64,000 nucleotides of DNA from DAHUYF01 sp052143095 (lineage in GTDB: Bacteria > Pseudomonadota > Alphaproteobacteria > ATCC43930 > CGMCC-115725). Below are positions 8,618 to 17,323 of this stretch, one piece after another. How positions within the stretch are numbered: the stretch's first letter is position 1; each line of letters begins with the position of its first letter. Both the position numbers and the translations under genes were made by a program. Under the pieces are notes generated by a model that saw only the letters and a program-made list of their open reading frames with translations, was not told the origin of the DNA and ran no database searches. The stretch is taken from the NCBI GenBank assembly GCA_052143095.1, contig JBKQTR010000165.1, positions 1-64,000 on the forward strand, read 5' to 3'.

Positions 8618-8774
8618 GTTTCCGCTGGATCGACTCAGTGCGTCCTTCGACTGCTCGCTACGCTCGCGCTCAGGATGAGGTGATTTTCTTTGCGCCATCA
8701 ACAATATACCTCATCCTGAGCTGGCGCGCGCAGCGCGCCTGTCGAAGGACGCACCGCGCTCGTGCAGCGGAAAC
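8618..8774. repeat. Paired palindromic repeat element (copy B)
   Basis: This copy has the same architecture as copy A at 7311-7470. Ends are GTTTCCGCTG and CAGCGGAAAC, perfect 10-base inverted repeats. Inner arms are GCGTCCTTCGA...TCAGGATGAGG and CCTCATCCTGA...TCGAAGGACGC, with the linker TTTTCTTTGCGCCATCAA. It follows the NTF2-like stop by 6 bases and precedes the convergent divL stop, where it could act as a bidirectional terminator. Confidence 0.88.
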
Positions 8775-8795
8775 ACGGCTGAGCTCGCCTTCCGC

Positions 8796-11273
8796 TCAAT
8801 CCCCGGCCGAGCGCCGCGCCGCGGGCTCGGGCTCGGCCGCGGGTGCGGCAAGGGGCGCGGCGTTCAGGTAGCAGGTGACGGTGGTGCCGGTGCCGGGGCG
8901 CGAATCCATCTCGACCGTGCCGCCATGCAGCTCGATGAAGCTCTTGACCAGCGACAGGCCGAGGCCGGGGCCGGACTGGCGTGCATTGGGGCTGCCGCGC
9001 TCGAATTTCTCGAAGATGCGCGCCTGATCCTCGCGCGGCACGCCGACGCCGGTATCGGCGACGATCAGCGCGATGCGGTCGGCGGCGCGCCGGGCGGCGA
9101 GCGTCACCGTGCCGCCGGGCGGGGTGAATTTGAGCGCGTTGGAGATCAGGTTGAACAGCGCCTGCTTGAGGCGGCGCTCGTCGGCGACCAGCGCGCCGAT
9201 ATCGGTCGGGCAATCGAACTCGAGCTTGAGGCTCTGCTTCCTCGCGCGCTCGCGGGTCAGCGACAGCACGCTCGACATCAGCGTGTGGATGTCGACCTCC
9301 TGCGTCTCGAGCGTCATGTAGCCGGCCTCGATGGTGGCGAGGTCGAGGATGTCGTTGATCAGCGACAGCAGCCGGTGCGAGCTGTCGAGGATGCCGCGGC
9401 TGTAGTCGAGCTGGCGCGGGCTGAGCTCGCCGAAATACTGGTTGGTGAGGATCTCGGCAAAGCCGATGATGGCGTTGAGCGGCGTGCGCAGCTCGTAGGA
9501 GACGTTGGCGATGAACTCGCTCTTGAGCCGGCCGGCGGTCTCCAGCGCCTCGTTGCGCTCGCGCAGCGCGTGCTCGACCCGCGTCGAATCCGTGACGTCG
9601 AGATAGCTCAGCAGGATGTTGCCGTCGGGCAGCGGCACCGTCACCGCCTGCAGCATCGAGCCGTCGCGCCGCGCCAGCCGCGTGCTCTCGGCGCTGTGCG
9701 CCGTCAGCCGAGCGATGATGCGCCGCTTCATCGCCGGCCAGTCGCCGCCGTCGTCGTAGAAGGCGCGCTGCTTCTCGATGATCTCGCTGACATGCGGCTC
9801 GCCCCTGAGATCGGCCGGCGCCAGCTGCCACATCTGCGCATAGGCCGGGTTCGACAGCTTGAGCCTGCCGTCGCTGCCGTAGACGGCGACGGCTTCATAG
9901 AGATTGTCGAGTGTCTCGCGCTGCACCTCGATCATCGTGTTGTAGGAGCGCTCGAGCGCGAGCTTGTCGGTCACCTCCTCATAGACGAAGGCGAGGCCGC
10001 CGAAGGGATGCGGCGAGACGACGAGGCGCAAGGTGCGTTCGTCCGGCAGATGCAGCAGCTCCTCCTGCGGCTCGATCAGCGAGGTGAACATGGCCAGCTG
10101 CTGGCGCTTGAAGGCGCGGAAATCGGCGTGCTCGGGGATGCGCCGGCGCTCGCGCAGCCGCTCCAGCACCTCGTCGAGCGTCGGCTCGGTGACGAGCCAG
10201 TCCTCTTCGAGCCGCCAGAGATTGGCAAAGGAGGTGTTGTGGAAGGTGAGCCGCGTGTCGGGCCCGTAGATGGCGATGGCGACGGCGACGTTCTCCAGCA
10301 CATCGGCATGGGCAGCGATGTGGCGCGCGAGCTCGGCCTGGATGTTTTCGAGATCGGTATAGTCCTGGGCGTAGCCGAGCAGCTCGCCATCGCCGTTGAG
10401 CGGCGCCTCGGTGAACTCGATCAGCCGGCGCGAGCCGGCGACGACGATGTGGTGGCTCTCCGATTGCGCCACCGCCGAACTGCGCGCGCGCGCGGCCAGC
10501 GCGCGGCCGTTGTCGCCGATGACGCCGGCGGCGATCTCGCGGCTCTCGGCCAGCACCTTCGACGCCGGCGCGTCGAGCGCCGCGGCATAGGCGCGATTGC
10601 AGTCGACGAGCTTGAGATCGCCGTCCCGGCGCCAGACCGGCAGCGGCAACGCGTCGAGCATGGCGCGCAGCCGGTCGCGCTGCTGCTGCAGCGCGCTGCG
10701 CTCGGCGGCGGCGGCAACCCGGCTGGAGCCGTCGAGGAAGGCGACGATATCGGCGCCCGCGACGCGGCGGCCGACCGCGTCGAGCTGGGTGCGGCCGTCG
10801 GCGAAGCGCAGGCTGTGCTGGAAGGCGGTGCCGTCGGCGCGCAGCCGTTGCAGCGCGGTCTCGAAGAACGCCGCATCCTGGCGCTCGGCGCGCCCCAGGA
10901 GATCGGCGAGGCTCGGCGCCGGCAGGTTGCCCAGCACCTTGAGCGAGCCCGCGGTGAAGCTCGCCTCCGCCTCGCCGGCGCGCGCGCGCCACAGCGCCAC
11001 GGGCAAGGCGCCCAGCGCCGCCTCCGCCTCGCCCAACGCTTGCGCGAGCCGGTCGCGCTCGGCGGCGAGCGCCCGCGCCCGCGCCCGCGCGCGAACCAGC
11101 AGGATGCCCGCCGCCAGGAGGGCGACGAGAGCACTGACGCCGAGCCCGATCAGCGGCGCGGCGTCGGCGTCCGCAGAAGCGGCAAAGGCGGTCGCCGGCG
11201 ACAGCGCCACCGTCCCGGCGAGGCCGCGCCAAGCCATCAGCCGCACCGCGTAACCTCTTGACCTACCAAACAT
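8796..11273 (-). CDS. divL: DivL-type atypical sensor kinase (Tyr replaces the phosphoacceptor His)
   Basis: The 825-residue membrane-anchored protein has an N-terminal hydrophobic segment, a coiled stretch, at least three PAS-like regions (about residues 200-300, 330-450 and 455-570), then HisKA and HATPase domains. The H-box reads FIANVSYELRTPLN, with Tyr593 where His is expected. The ATPase motifs remain: ISNALKFTPPGG (N), DTGVGVP (G1), FEKFERG (F) and GPGLGLSLVKSF (G2). This matches DivL of Caulobacter, which uses the Tyr domain to modulate CckA and hence CtrA phosphorylation at the cell pole. It lies next to ahcY on the same strand. Confidence 0.9.
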   Translation of the reverse strand: MFGRSRGYAVRLMAWRGLAGTVALSPATAFAASADADAAPLIGLGVSALVALLAAGILLVRARARARALAAERDRLAQALGEAEAALGALPVALWRARAGEAEASFTAGSLKVLGNLPAPSLADLLGRAERQDAAFFETALQRLRADGTAFQHSLRFADGRTQLDAVGRRVAGADIVAFLDGSSRVAAAAERSALQQQRDRLRAMLDALPLPVWRRDGDLKLVDCNRAYAAALDAPASKVLAESREIAAGVIGDNGRALAARARSSAVAQSESHHIVVAGSRRLIEFTEAPLNGDGELLGYAQDYTDLENIQAELARHIAAHADVLENVAVAIAIYGPDTRLTFHNTSFANLWRLEEDWLVTEPTLDEVLERLRERRRIPEHADFRAFKRQQLAMFTSLIEPQEELLHLPDERTLRLVVSPHPFGGLAFVYEEVTDKLALERSYNTMIEVQRETLDNLYEAVAVYGSDGRLKLSNPAYAQMWQLAPADLRGEPHVSEIIEKQRAFYDDGGDWPAMKRRIIARLTAHSAESTRLARRDGSMLQAVTVPLPDGNILLSYLDVTDSTRVEHALRERNEALETAGRLKSEFIANVSYELRTPLNAIIGFAEILTNQYFGELSPRQLDYSRGILDSSHRLLSLINDILDLATIEAGYMTLETQEVDIHTLMSSVLSLTRERARKQSLKLEFDCPTDIGALVADERRLKQALFNLISNALKFTPPGGTVTLAARRAADRIALIVADTGVGVPREDQARIFEKFERGSPNARQSGPGLGLSLVKSFIELHGGTVEMDSRPGTGTTVTCYLNAAPLAAPAAEPEPAARRSAGD

Positions 11274-11363
11274 TTCCCCACGACCGGGGACCCCCGCAGG
11301 GTCCGCCGACGCGCCGATTATGACGCGATCCCGAGAATTTAGCAGGCGAAAAAAAATCGCCGC

Positions 11364-12659
11364 TCAGTAACGGTAATGTTCGGGCTTGTAGGGTCCGCTC
11401 GCACCGGTGCCGATATAGGCCGCCTGCTCCGGCGTCAATTTGGTGAGTTTGACGCCGAGCTTGTCGAGATGCAGCGCCGCGACCTTCTCGTCGAGATGCT
11501 TGGGCAGCACGTAGACCTTGTTCTCGTACTTGCCGCGGTTGGCGAAGAGCTCGATCTGCGCCAGCACCTGGTTGGTGAAGGAAGCGCTCATGACGAAGCT
11601 GGGATGGCCGGTGGCGCAGCCGAGATTGACCAGCCGCCCCTTGGCGAGAACGATGAGCCGCTTGCCGTCGGGGAAGACGACCTCGTCGACCTGCGGCTTC
11701 ACTTCTTCCCAGGCGTAGTTCCTGAGCGCCGCGATCTGGATCTCGCTGTCGAAATGGCCGATGTTGCAGACGATGGCGCGATCCTTCATCTGCCGCATAT
11801 GGTCGAGCGTGATGACGTCGATGTTGCCGGTGGCGGTGACGAAGATGTCGCCCTCGGCGGCGGCCTCGTCCATGGTGACCACCTGATAGCCTTCCATCGC
11901 CGCCTGCAACGCGCAGATCGGATCGATCTCGGTGACCATGACGCGCGCGCCCTGGCCCCGGAGGCTCGCGGCCGAGCCCTTGCCGACATCGCCGTAGCCG
12001 GCGACGACGGCGATCTTGCCGGCGAGCATCACGTCGGTGGCGCGCTTGATGCCGTCGACGAGGCTCTCGCGCACGCCGTAGAGGTTGTCGAATTTCGACT
12101 TGGTGACGCTGTCATTGACGTTGATCGCCGGCACCTTGAGCTTGCCCGCCTTCATCATCTCGTAGAGCCGGTGCACGCCGGTGGTGGTCTCCTCGGAAAT
12201 GCCGCGGACCTCCTTGAGCAGGTCGGGATATTTGTCATGCAGCACCTTGGTGGCGTCACCGCCGTCGTCGAGCACCATGTTGGGCGCCCAGCCGCCGGGG
12301 CCGCGCAGCGTCTGCTCGATGCACCACTCGTATTCCTCCTCGCTCTCGCCCTTCCAGGCGAAGACCGGGACGCCGCGCGCGGCGATGGCGGCGGCGGCGT
12401 GATCCTGCGTCGAGAAGATGTTGCAGGAGCTCCAGCGCACGCTGGCGCCGAGCGCCATCAAGGTCTCGATCAGCACCGCCGTCTGGATGGTCATGTGCAG
12501 GCAGCCGGTGATGCGCGCGCCCTTCAGCGGCTGCGTCCGGCCGAACTCCGTGCGCAACGCCATCAGCCCCGGCATCTCGGTCTCGGCGATGGCGATCTCA
12601 CGCCTGCCCCAGCCGGCAAGCGCGATATCGGCGACCTTGTAGTCGGCGGCAGCGGCCAT
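11364..12659 (-). CDS. ahcY: Adenosylhomocysteinase (S-adenosylhomocysteine hydrolase)
   Basis: The 431-residue NAD-dependent enzyme converts SAH to adenosine and homocysteine, clearing the inhibitor of methyltransferases. Visible motifs include the substrate region NVNDSVTKSKFDNLYG, the NAD Rossmann loop VAGYGDVGKGSA and the C-terminal GPYKPEHYRY tail that contributes to the neighbouring subunit's cofactor site. Two in-frame ATGs exist. I chose 12659 because AAGGAG lies 8 bases upstream of it, while only one base separates that motif from the ATG at 12665. A promoter-like sequence lies about 45 bases upstream. Confidence 0.97.
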   Translation of the reverse strand: MAAAADYKVADIALAGWGRREIAIAETEMPGLMALRTEFGRTQPLKGARITGCLHMTIQTAVLIETLMALGASVRWSSCNIFSTQDHAAAAIAARGVPVFAWKGESEEEYEWCIEQTLRGPGGWAPNMVLDDGGDATKVLHDKYPDLLKEVRGISEETTTGVHRLYEMMKAGKLKVPAINVNDSVTKSKFDNLYGVRESLVDGIKRATDVMLAGKIAVVAGYGDVGKGSAASLRGQGARVMVTEIDPICALQAAMEGYQVVTMDEAAAEGDIFVTATGNIDVITLDHMRQMKDRAIVCNIGHFDSEIQIAALRNYAWEEVKPQVDEVVFPDGKRLIVLAKGRLVNLGCATGHPSFVMSASFTNQVLAQIELFANRGKYENKVYVLPKHLDEKVAALHLDKLGVKLTKLTPEQAAYIGTGASGPYKPEHYRY

Positions 12660-12700
12660 CCTCATGCTCCTTGGAAGCGCCAGAAGAAATCCAGCGCCCG

Positions 12701-12729
12701 CATATAGCAGCGCATCAAGGCGACGGCAA
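12701..12729 (-). promoter_or_regulatory. Candidate sigma-70 promoter for ahcY
   Basis: On the minus strand TTGCCG is followed after 17 bases by TATATG, a good -35/-10 pair, placing a start about 35 bases before the ahcY ATG. No SAH-riboswitch-like structure was recognisable in the short leader. The call is by pattern only. Confidence 0.5.
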
Positions 12730-12892
12730 GAGCGGTGAAGTTAAGATGTCGCGGCCGCAAGGTTGCGCAAGAAAGCCGTGATCGATTGCCGGGGCATGAG
12801 CGGGCGCGGAGAAAGGTAAACATCGCGTGGGCGGCGTCCCACCAGCGGGTTGCATTGCCGCCGACGCCTGAAGCATTGCCGCGGCCGCCTCA

Positions 12893-13133
12893 GAGCCTGT
12901 TTCGGAACTGGGACGGGCCTGCGACATCGTCATTTGGCGTCGGGCTAGGAGCGAGGAGCGCGGCGATGCCATCGGCATCGTAAGCGACGAGCGACGAGCG
13001 ACCCGTCCGACCGCTACGGGGTCGGACCCTCCGGGTTCGATCGCAAAGCGATCGAACGGAGTCGCTCCCGGCGGCAAATGACGATGTCCCTCCGGGTTGC
13101 ACGAGGACCCATCCCAGTTCCGAAACAGGCTCT
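12893..13133. repeat. 241-bp element with long terminal inverted repeats, MITE-like
   Basis: The left end GAGCCTGTTTCGGAACTGGG and the complementary right end ATCCCAGTTCCGAAACAGGC form a 21-base perfect inverted repeat. Weaker pairing extends inward: CGACATCGTCATTTG against AAATGACGATGTCCC. The core holds shorter palindromes such as TTCGATCGCAAAGCGATCGAA. No coding capacity is evident. The right end abuts the last base of the ptsP stop codon. It may be a miniature mobile element or a large terminator; no target duplication was confirmed. Confidence 0.75.
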
Positions 13134-14917
13134 CAGTCAAGCGCGTTGAAGTCGTCGAGCAGGCTCGCGATGCGGGCGTCGTCGAGTTGATCCATGATGG
13201 CGCGGGCGCGGCGGCCGGCGGCGACGAGGTCGAGCGCGCGCACGCGCTGCTTGACGCGGCCGATGTTGCTCGGCGCCATCGAGAGGTCGCGGATGCCGAG
13301 GCCGAGCAGCAGCGCGGTGTAGCGGGGATCGCCGGCCATCTCGCCGCAGAGGCTGACGCCGATGCGCGCGCGCAGCGCCGCCTCGACGGCGAACTGGATG
13401 AGGCGCAGCACCGCGGGGTGCAGCGGATTGTAGAGGTCCGCCACCTGCTCGTCGGTGCGGTCGATTGCGAGGGTGTACTGGATGAGGTCGTTGGTGCCGA
13501 TGGCGAAGAAATCGCTCTCGGCGGCGAGCGCGTCGGCGGCGAGCGCGGCGCCGGGAATCTCGATCATGACGCCGAGCGGCGGCGGCGGATCGGCGATCTT
13601 GACCCCGCGGCGCTTCAGCCGCCGCACCACCTGGCCCAGCGCGTCCCGCACCGCGCGGATCTCGCCGACGGAGCAGATCATCGGCAACAGGATGCGCACC
13701 GGCCCCTCGGCGCCGGCGCGCAGCATGGCGCCGAGCTGGGTGTCGAGCAGGCGGCGGTCCCTGAGCGACAGGCGGATGGCGCGCAAGCCCAGCGCGGGAT
13801 TGGCGCCCTCGCCGCCGCTGGTCGCGGCGAGCGGTGCTGCGAGCTTGTCGCCGCCGACATCGAGCGTGCGGATGGTGACGGGCCGCCCGGCCATGCCGCG
13901 CACCAGCCCGCGATAGGCCTCGAACTGCTCGTCCTCGTCGGGCAGGTCCTCGCGGTTCATGTAGAGGAACTCGCTGCGCACCAGCCCCAGCCCCTGCGCG
14001 CCGGCGGCGAGCGCCTGCTCGAGCTCGCGCGGCAGCTCGAGATTGGCCTGCAGCGTGATCTCGATGGCGTCGCGCGTCACCGCCGGCAGGCGCCGCAGCC
14101 GCGCGAGCTGGCGCTCCTCGCGCTCCAGCGTCTGCTGCTGCGCCTCGTAGCGGGCGATGGTCTCGCGCCGGGGATTGACGACGACGGCGCCCTCGGTGCC
14201 GTCGACGATGACGATGTCGCCGGTATCGATCTGCGTCAGCAGCCCGGCGACGCCGAGCACCGCCGGCAGCTCGAGCGCGCGCGCCATGATCGCGGTGTGG
14301 CCCTCCCGCCCGCCCAGCACCGCGGCAAAGCCGGCGATGCGGCGCGGATCCATCAGCGCGGTATCGGCCGGCGTCAGCTCCTCGGCGAGGATGACGCTGC
14401 CCTCGGCGACGTGCTGCAAGGCGGCGTAGGGCGTCTTGGTGAGGTTGCGGATGAGCCGCGCGCCGACCACGCGGATGTCCTCGCCGCGCGCCGCGAGATA
14501 GGCGTCGCCCATGGCGGCGAAGCTGTCGCCGATCTCGCCGATCTCCATCTGCACCGCGCGCTCGGCATTGATGCGCTCCTCGCTGATGCGGCGCGCGACG
14601 CCGCGCACCAGGCGCGAATTGGTCAGCATGGCGATGTGCGCGTCGAGGAGATAGCCCACCTCTTCCGCCGCCGAGTCCGGCAGCGCCGCGGCCTTGCCCT
14701 TGAGTTTTTTCAGCTGCTTCAGCGATGCCGCCAGCGCGGCGGCGAAGCGCTCGCCTTCGGCGTCGATCTTGTCGGCGGCGACGCGGTAGTCGGGCACGGC
14801 GATCTCGCTGTCGTCGCTGACGAAGGCCGGGCCGATGGCGATGCCGGGGGAGACGCCGAGCCCATGCAGCACGCGCTCGCCCTTGGGCTTGTCGGCGGCG
14901 AAATCGTCAGTCCTCAT
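13133..14917 (-). CDS. ptsP: PEP-protein phosphotransferase, Enzyme I of the regulatory PTS
   Basis: The 594-residue protein is EI without the N-terminal GAF domain found in EI-Ntr of enterobacteria. The phosphorylated His207 lies in GGREGHTAIMARAL. The PEP-binding TIM barrel shows GLVRSEFLYMNRE and FFAIGTNDLIQYTLAIDR, with SLCGEMAGDP near the C-terminus. It takes phosphate from PEP and passes it to HPr in the cytoplasm. Its start overlaps the HPr gene. With no EIIB or EIIC nearby, the relay is likely regulatory rather than for sugar import. Names ptsP and ptsI are both used for this protein. Confidence 0.94.
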   Translation of the reverse strand: MRTDDFAADKPKGERVLHGLGVSPGIAIGPAFVSDDSEIAVPDYRVAADKIDAEGERFAAALAASLKQLKKLKGKAAALPDSAAEEVGYLLDAHIAMLTNSRLVRGVARRISEERINAERAVQMEIGEIGDSFAAMGDAYLAARGEDIRVVGARLIRNLTKTPYAALQHVAEGSVILAEELTPADTALMDPRRIAGFAAVLGGREGHTAIMARALELPAVLGVAGLLTQIDTGDIVIVDGTEGAVVVNPRRETIARYEAQQQTLEREERQLARLRRLPAVTRDAIEITLQANLELPRELEQALAAGAQGLGLVRSEFLYMNREDLPDEDEQFEAYRGLVRGMAGRPVTIRTLDVGGDKLAAPLAATSGGEGANPALGLRAIRLSLRDRRLLDTQLGAMLRAGAEGPVRILLPMICSVGEIRAVRDALGQVVRRLKRRGVKIADPPPPLGVMIEIPGAALAADALAAESDFFAIGTNDLIQYTLAIDRTDEQVADLYNPLHPAVLRLIQFAVEAALRARIGVSLCGEMAGDPRYTALLLGLGIRDLSMAPSNIGRVKQRVRALDLVAAGRRARAIMDQLDDARIASLLDDFNALD

Positions 14918-15218
14918 CGAAGCCGCCGCAGATCAGCTCGGACAGCGCCGCGACCGCGCGCTCGGCCTCGGGGCCGGTGGCGCGCAGCTCGATGGCGGTG
15001 CCGGGACCGGCCGCAAGCATCATCAACCCCATGATCGAGCGGCCGGAGACGGCGGCGCCGTTCTTGGCCACGAAAACCTCGGCATCGAAGGTATAGGCGA
15101 GCTTGACGAAGCGCGCCGCGGCGCGGGCATGCAGCCCGCGCTTGTTGCAGATCGTGACGGTGCGCCGGATCGGGTCGGCGCCGTCGGCCCCCGCCGCCGT
15201 GCCGTCCTCCGCGCTCAT
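14907..15218 (-). CDS. ptsH: HPr-family phosphocarrier protein
   Basis: The 103-residue carrier has the active-site His30 in NKRGLHARAA and the regulatory Ser61 in SGRSIMGLMML, the site phosphorylated by HPr kinase. It accepts phosphate from Enzyme I and donates it to EIIA. The N-terminal ~17 residues are an extra Ala/Asp/Gly-rich tail compared with E. coli HPr. It overlaps ptsP by 11 bases and the EIIA gene by 4, so all are translationally coupled. Both phosphorylation sites being present fits the hprK gene upstream. Confidence 0.95.
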   Translation of the reverse strand: MSAEDGTAAGADGADPIRRTVTICNKRGLHARAAARFVKLAYTFDAEVFVAKNGAAVSGRSIMGLMMLAAGPGTAIELRATGPEAERAVAALSELICGGFDED

Positions 15219-15622
15219 CCCCGAACGTCGGCGAGGAGCTGCGAGGCGACGTTGATGTATTTGCGCCCCGCCTCCTGCGCGCCGCGCACGGCGTTGGCGA
15301 GGGTCTCGCTTTGGCGGAGGCTCGCCAGCTTGATCAGCATCGGCAGGTTGATGCCGGCGATGACTTCGATCTTGGCCTTGTCCATGACGGAGATGGCGAG
15401 GTTGGACGGCGTGCCGCCGAACATGTCGGTGAGCAGCACGACGCCCTCGCCGGCATCGACCTCGCCGACGCAGCGCAGAATGTCCGCCCGCCGCTTCTCC
15501 ATGTCGTCATCCGGGCCGATGCAGACGGCGGCGATGTTGCGCTGCGGGCCCACAACATGCTCCAGCGCCGCGACGAACTCGGCGGCCAGCCGGCCATGGG
15601 TGACGAGTACCATTCCGATCAT
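15215..15622 (-). CDS. PTS EIIA component, mannose-family (EIIA-Man-like)
   Basis: The 135-residue protein begins MIGMVLVTHGRLA, with the phosphorylated His9, and continues with VVLLTDMFGGTPSNLA, a signature of the EIIA-Man fold. In alphaproteobacteria such a lone EIIA follows HPr in the relay and acts on regulators rather than on a sugar permease. Known relatives are called ManX, EIIA-Man or PtsM. Its start overlaps the end of rapZ by 4 bases. There is no EIIB or EIIC in the window. Confidence 0.93.
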   Translation of the reverse strand: MIGMVLVTHGRLAAEFVAALEHVVGPQRNIAAVCIGPDDDMEKRRADILRCVGEVDAGEGVVLLTDMFGGTPSNLAISVMDKAKIEVIAGINLPMLIKLASLRQSETLANAVRGAQEAGRKYINVASQLLADVRG

Positions 15623-16590
15623 TGGATATCCTTTATCGGGCTTGCCGCCTCGGCGGCATCCGCGACCATTGCCGCCGATTGATCAAGGTCGCGATGGCCG
15701 ATGCCGACGGGCCGGCCCTGCCGGCTGAGCCAGCCCGCCAGGCGCTCGGCGACATAGACCGAGCGGTGGCGGCCGCCGGTGCAGCCGATGGCGATGGTGA
15801 GATAGCTCTTGCCCTCGCTCTCATAGCGCGGCAGCAGCGGCTCGAGCCAGGCGCAGAGCCGCTCGAAGAACGGCGCGAAATCGGCATCCGCCTCGATGAA
15901 GGCGCCGATGGCGGCGTCGCGCCCGGTGAGCGGCTCGAGCGCCGGGACGTAATGCGGGTTGCGCAGGAAGCGCACATCGAGCACGAGATCCGCGTCGCGC
16001 GGCACGCCATGGCGATAGGAGAAGGAGGTTACGAAGATGGTGATGCCGGGCGCGGCATCGAGCGCGAAATGCCCATGGAGCAGCCGTTTCAAATCCCCCG
16101 GGCTGAGGGCGGTGGTATCGATAACGAGGTCGGCGCGGTCGCGCAAGGGGGAGACGCGGCGGCGCTCCAGCGCGATGCCGTCGGTCACCGGCCGGTCGCC
16201 GGCAAGCGGGTGGCGCCGGCGCGTCTCGGTGTAGCGGCGCACCAGCCGGTCGTCTTCGCAATCGAGGAAGACGATCCTAAGCTCGATGCCGTGCTCGCCG
16301 ACGAGCCGGTCGAGCGCGGCGAGCAGCGATCCCACGCCGAAATCGCGCGTCCGGACATCGACGCCGAGCGCCAGCGGCGGCCGCTGCGCCGGCGCGCGCA
16401 GCAGGTCCGGCAGCAGCGACAGCGGCAGATTGTCCACCGCCTCGTAGCCCATATCCTCGAGCGCCTTGAGCGCGGTCGAGCGGCCGGCGCCGGACATGCC
16501 GGTGACCACCAGCAGCCGCAAGCGGGCCGCTGGCCTCGCCGGCACACGCGTCGGCGCAAGCGCCAGGGCGGGCGCGGCGGGATCGCTCAT
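15619..16590 (-). CDS. rapZ: RapZ/YvcJ-family nucleotide-binding RNase adapter
   Basis: The 323-residue protein carries Walker A GMSGAGRST (residues 31-39), the DMGYEAVDNLPLSLLPDLL stretch after it, RRRVSPLRDRADLVIDTT in the middle and the C-terminal FTVAIGCTGG-type segment, here LTIAIGCTGGRHRSVYVAE. In E. coli RapZ directs RNase E to the GlmZ sRNA and senses GlcN6P; in alphaproteobacteria its RNA role is less established. Location between hprK and EIIA is a widely conserved order. The C-terminal Arg-rich RNA-binding region is only partly evident. Confidence 0.93.
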   Translation of the reverse strand: MSDPAAPALALAPTRVPARPAARLRLLVVTGMSGAGRSTALKALEDMGYEAVDNLPLSLLPDLLRAPAQRPPLALGVDVRTRDFGVGSLLAALDRLVGEHGIELRIVFLDCEDDRLVRRYTETRRRHPLAGDRPVTDGIALERRRVSPLRDRADLVIDTTALSPGDLKRLLHGHFALDAAPGITIFVTSFSYRHGVPRDADLVLDVRFLRNPHYVPALEPLTGRDAAIGAFIEADADFAPFFERLCAWLEPLLPRYESEGKSYLTIAIGCTGGRHRSVYVAERLAGWLSRQGRPVGIGHRDLDQSAAMVADAAEAASPIKDIQ

Positions 16591-17024
16591 GATGCGGCAA
16601 GCAGCGCGCCGGGCGCATAGGCGCGCAGCGCCAGGCGAAGCTTCGCCGTCGCCGAGGCCGCAAACGGCGTCAGCCGCAGCAGCGGCACGCTCACCTCGAG
16701 CAGCGTGCAGAATTCCGGCGCGGGCAGGCGCTCGATGGTCTCCGGCGCCACGAGGTCGACGACGAGGCGCAGCGGCGCCGCCGCCAGCGCCGGCACGCGG
16801 ACGATGCCGAGGCCGCGCACCTCGATGCGGCCGGCGATGGTTGCGGGCGCACGCATTTCCAGCGCGGCGCCGACGCGCTCGAGCTCGGTCTGGTCGTCGG
16901 CAACGAGGCGCGCGCCCTCATCGATGAGGCGCAGCGCCAGATCGGATTTGCCGCTGCCAGACGGGCCTCGCAAGAGGATCCCGTCGCCGCCGAGGGCGAC
17001 CGACGTGGCATGGACGCGGATCAT
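16587..17024 (-). CDS. hprK: HPr kinase/phosphorylase, short alphaproteobacterial form
   Basis: The 145-residue protein has P-loop GPSGSGKSDLALRLIDEGA (from residue 20), then LVADDQTEL and a short GLGIVRVP segment, matching the C-terminal catalytic domain of HprK. The N-terminal domain of Firmicutes HprK (about 130 residues) is absent, as usual in alphaproteobacteria. It phosphorylates the regulatory Ser of HPr, setting carrier flow in the PTS. Its last bases overlap rapZ. ChvG/ChvI lie upstream on the same strand, separated only by a small lipoprotein gene in opposite orientation. Confidence 0.92.
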   Translation of the reverse strand: MIRVHATSVALGGDGILLRGPSGSGKSDLALRLIDEGARLVADDQTELERVGAALEMRAPATIAGRIEVRGLGIVRVPALAAAPLRLVVDLVAPETIERLPAPEFCTLLEVSVPLLRLTPFAASATAKLRLALRAYAPGALLAAS

Positions 17025-17323
17025 GGGCGGTTTAGGTGCGCCGCCTGCGGCGCAATGTCAATGCCCGGACATTATCCGGTTAATTTTAACGGTTCTAATG
17101 TCAATCTATAGTCTATCGACATATAAAAAACCTCAACCCCTAGGTTGGCCATGGTTACCGCCAAAATGCGTTATTGCGCTGCAGCGCGGCGCGTCGCGGA
17201 AAGCGGCGGCGCTTGCGGCGCAGGGCTATCGCAGCGCACTGGCCGCGCCGCAACCGCTGGGAAGCGCGCCGAACTCTCGCCGACACGCGCTGTTTACATT
17301 CATCGGTCAATGCGGAGGCGCAG

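Noticed and set aside
8925..11261. Long open frame (778 codons) on the plus strand opposite divL
   Set aside because: High-GC shadow of the DivL gene: Arg/Glu/Ala/Leu-rich, with no recognisable fold and no ribosome binding site. The other strand carries intact kinase motifs.
12660..12892. Possible SAH riboswitch upstream of ahcY
   Set aside because: The short leader does not show the expected conserved stems or core; only a simple promoter pattern was seen.
13097..15034. Long plus-strand frame opposite ptsP
   Set aside because: Composition-driven shadow; Enzyme I motifs are on the minus strand.
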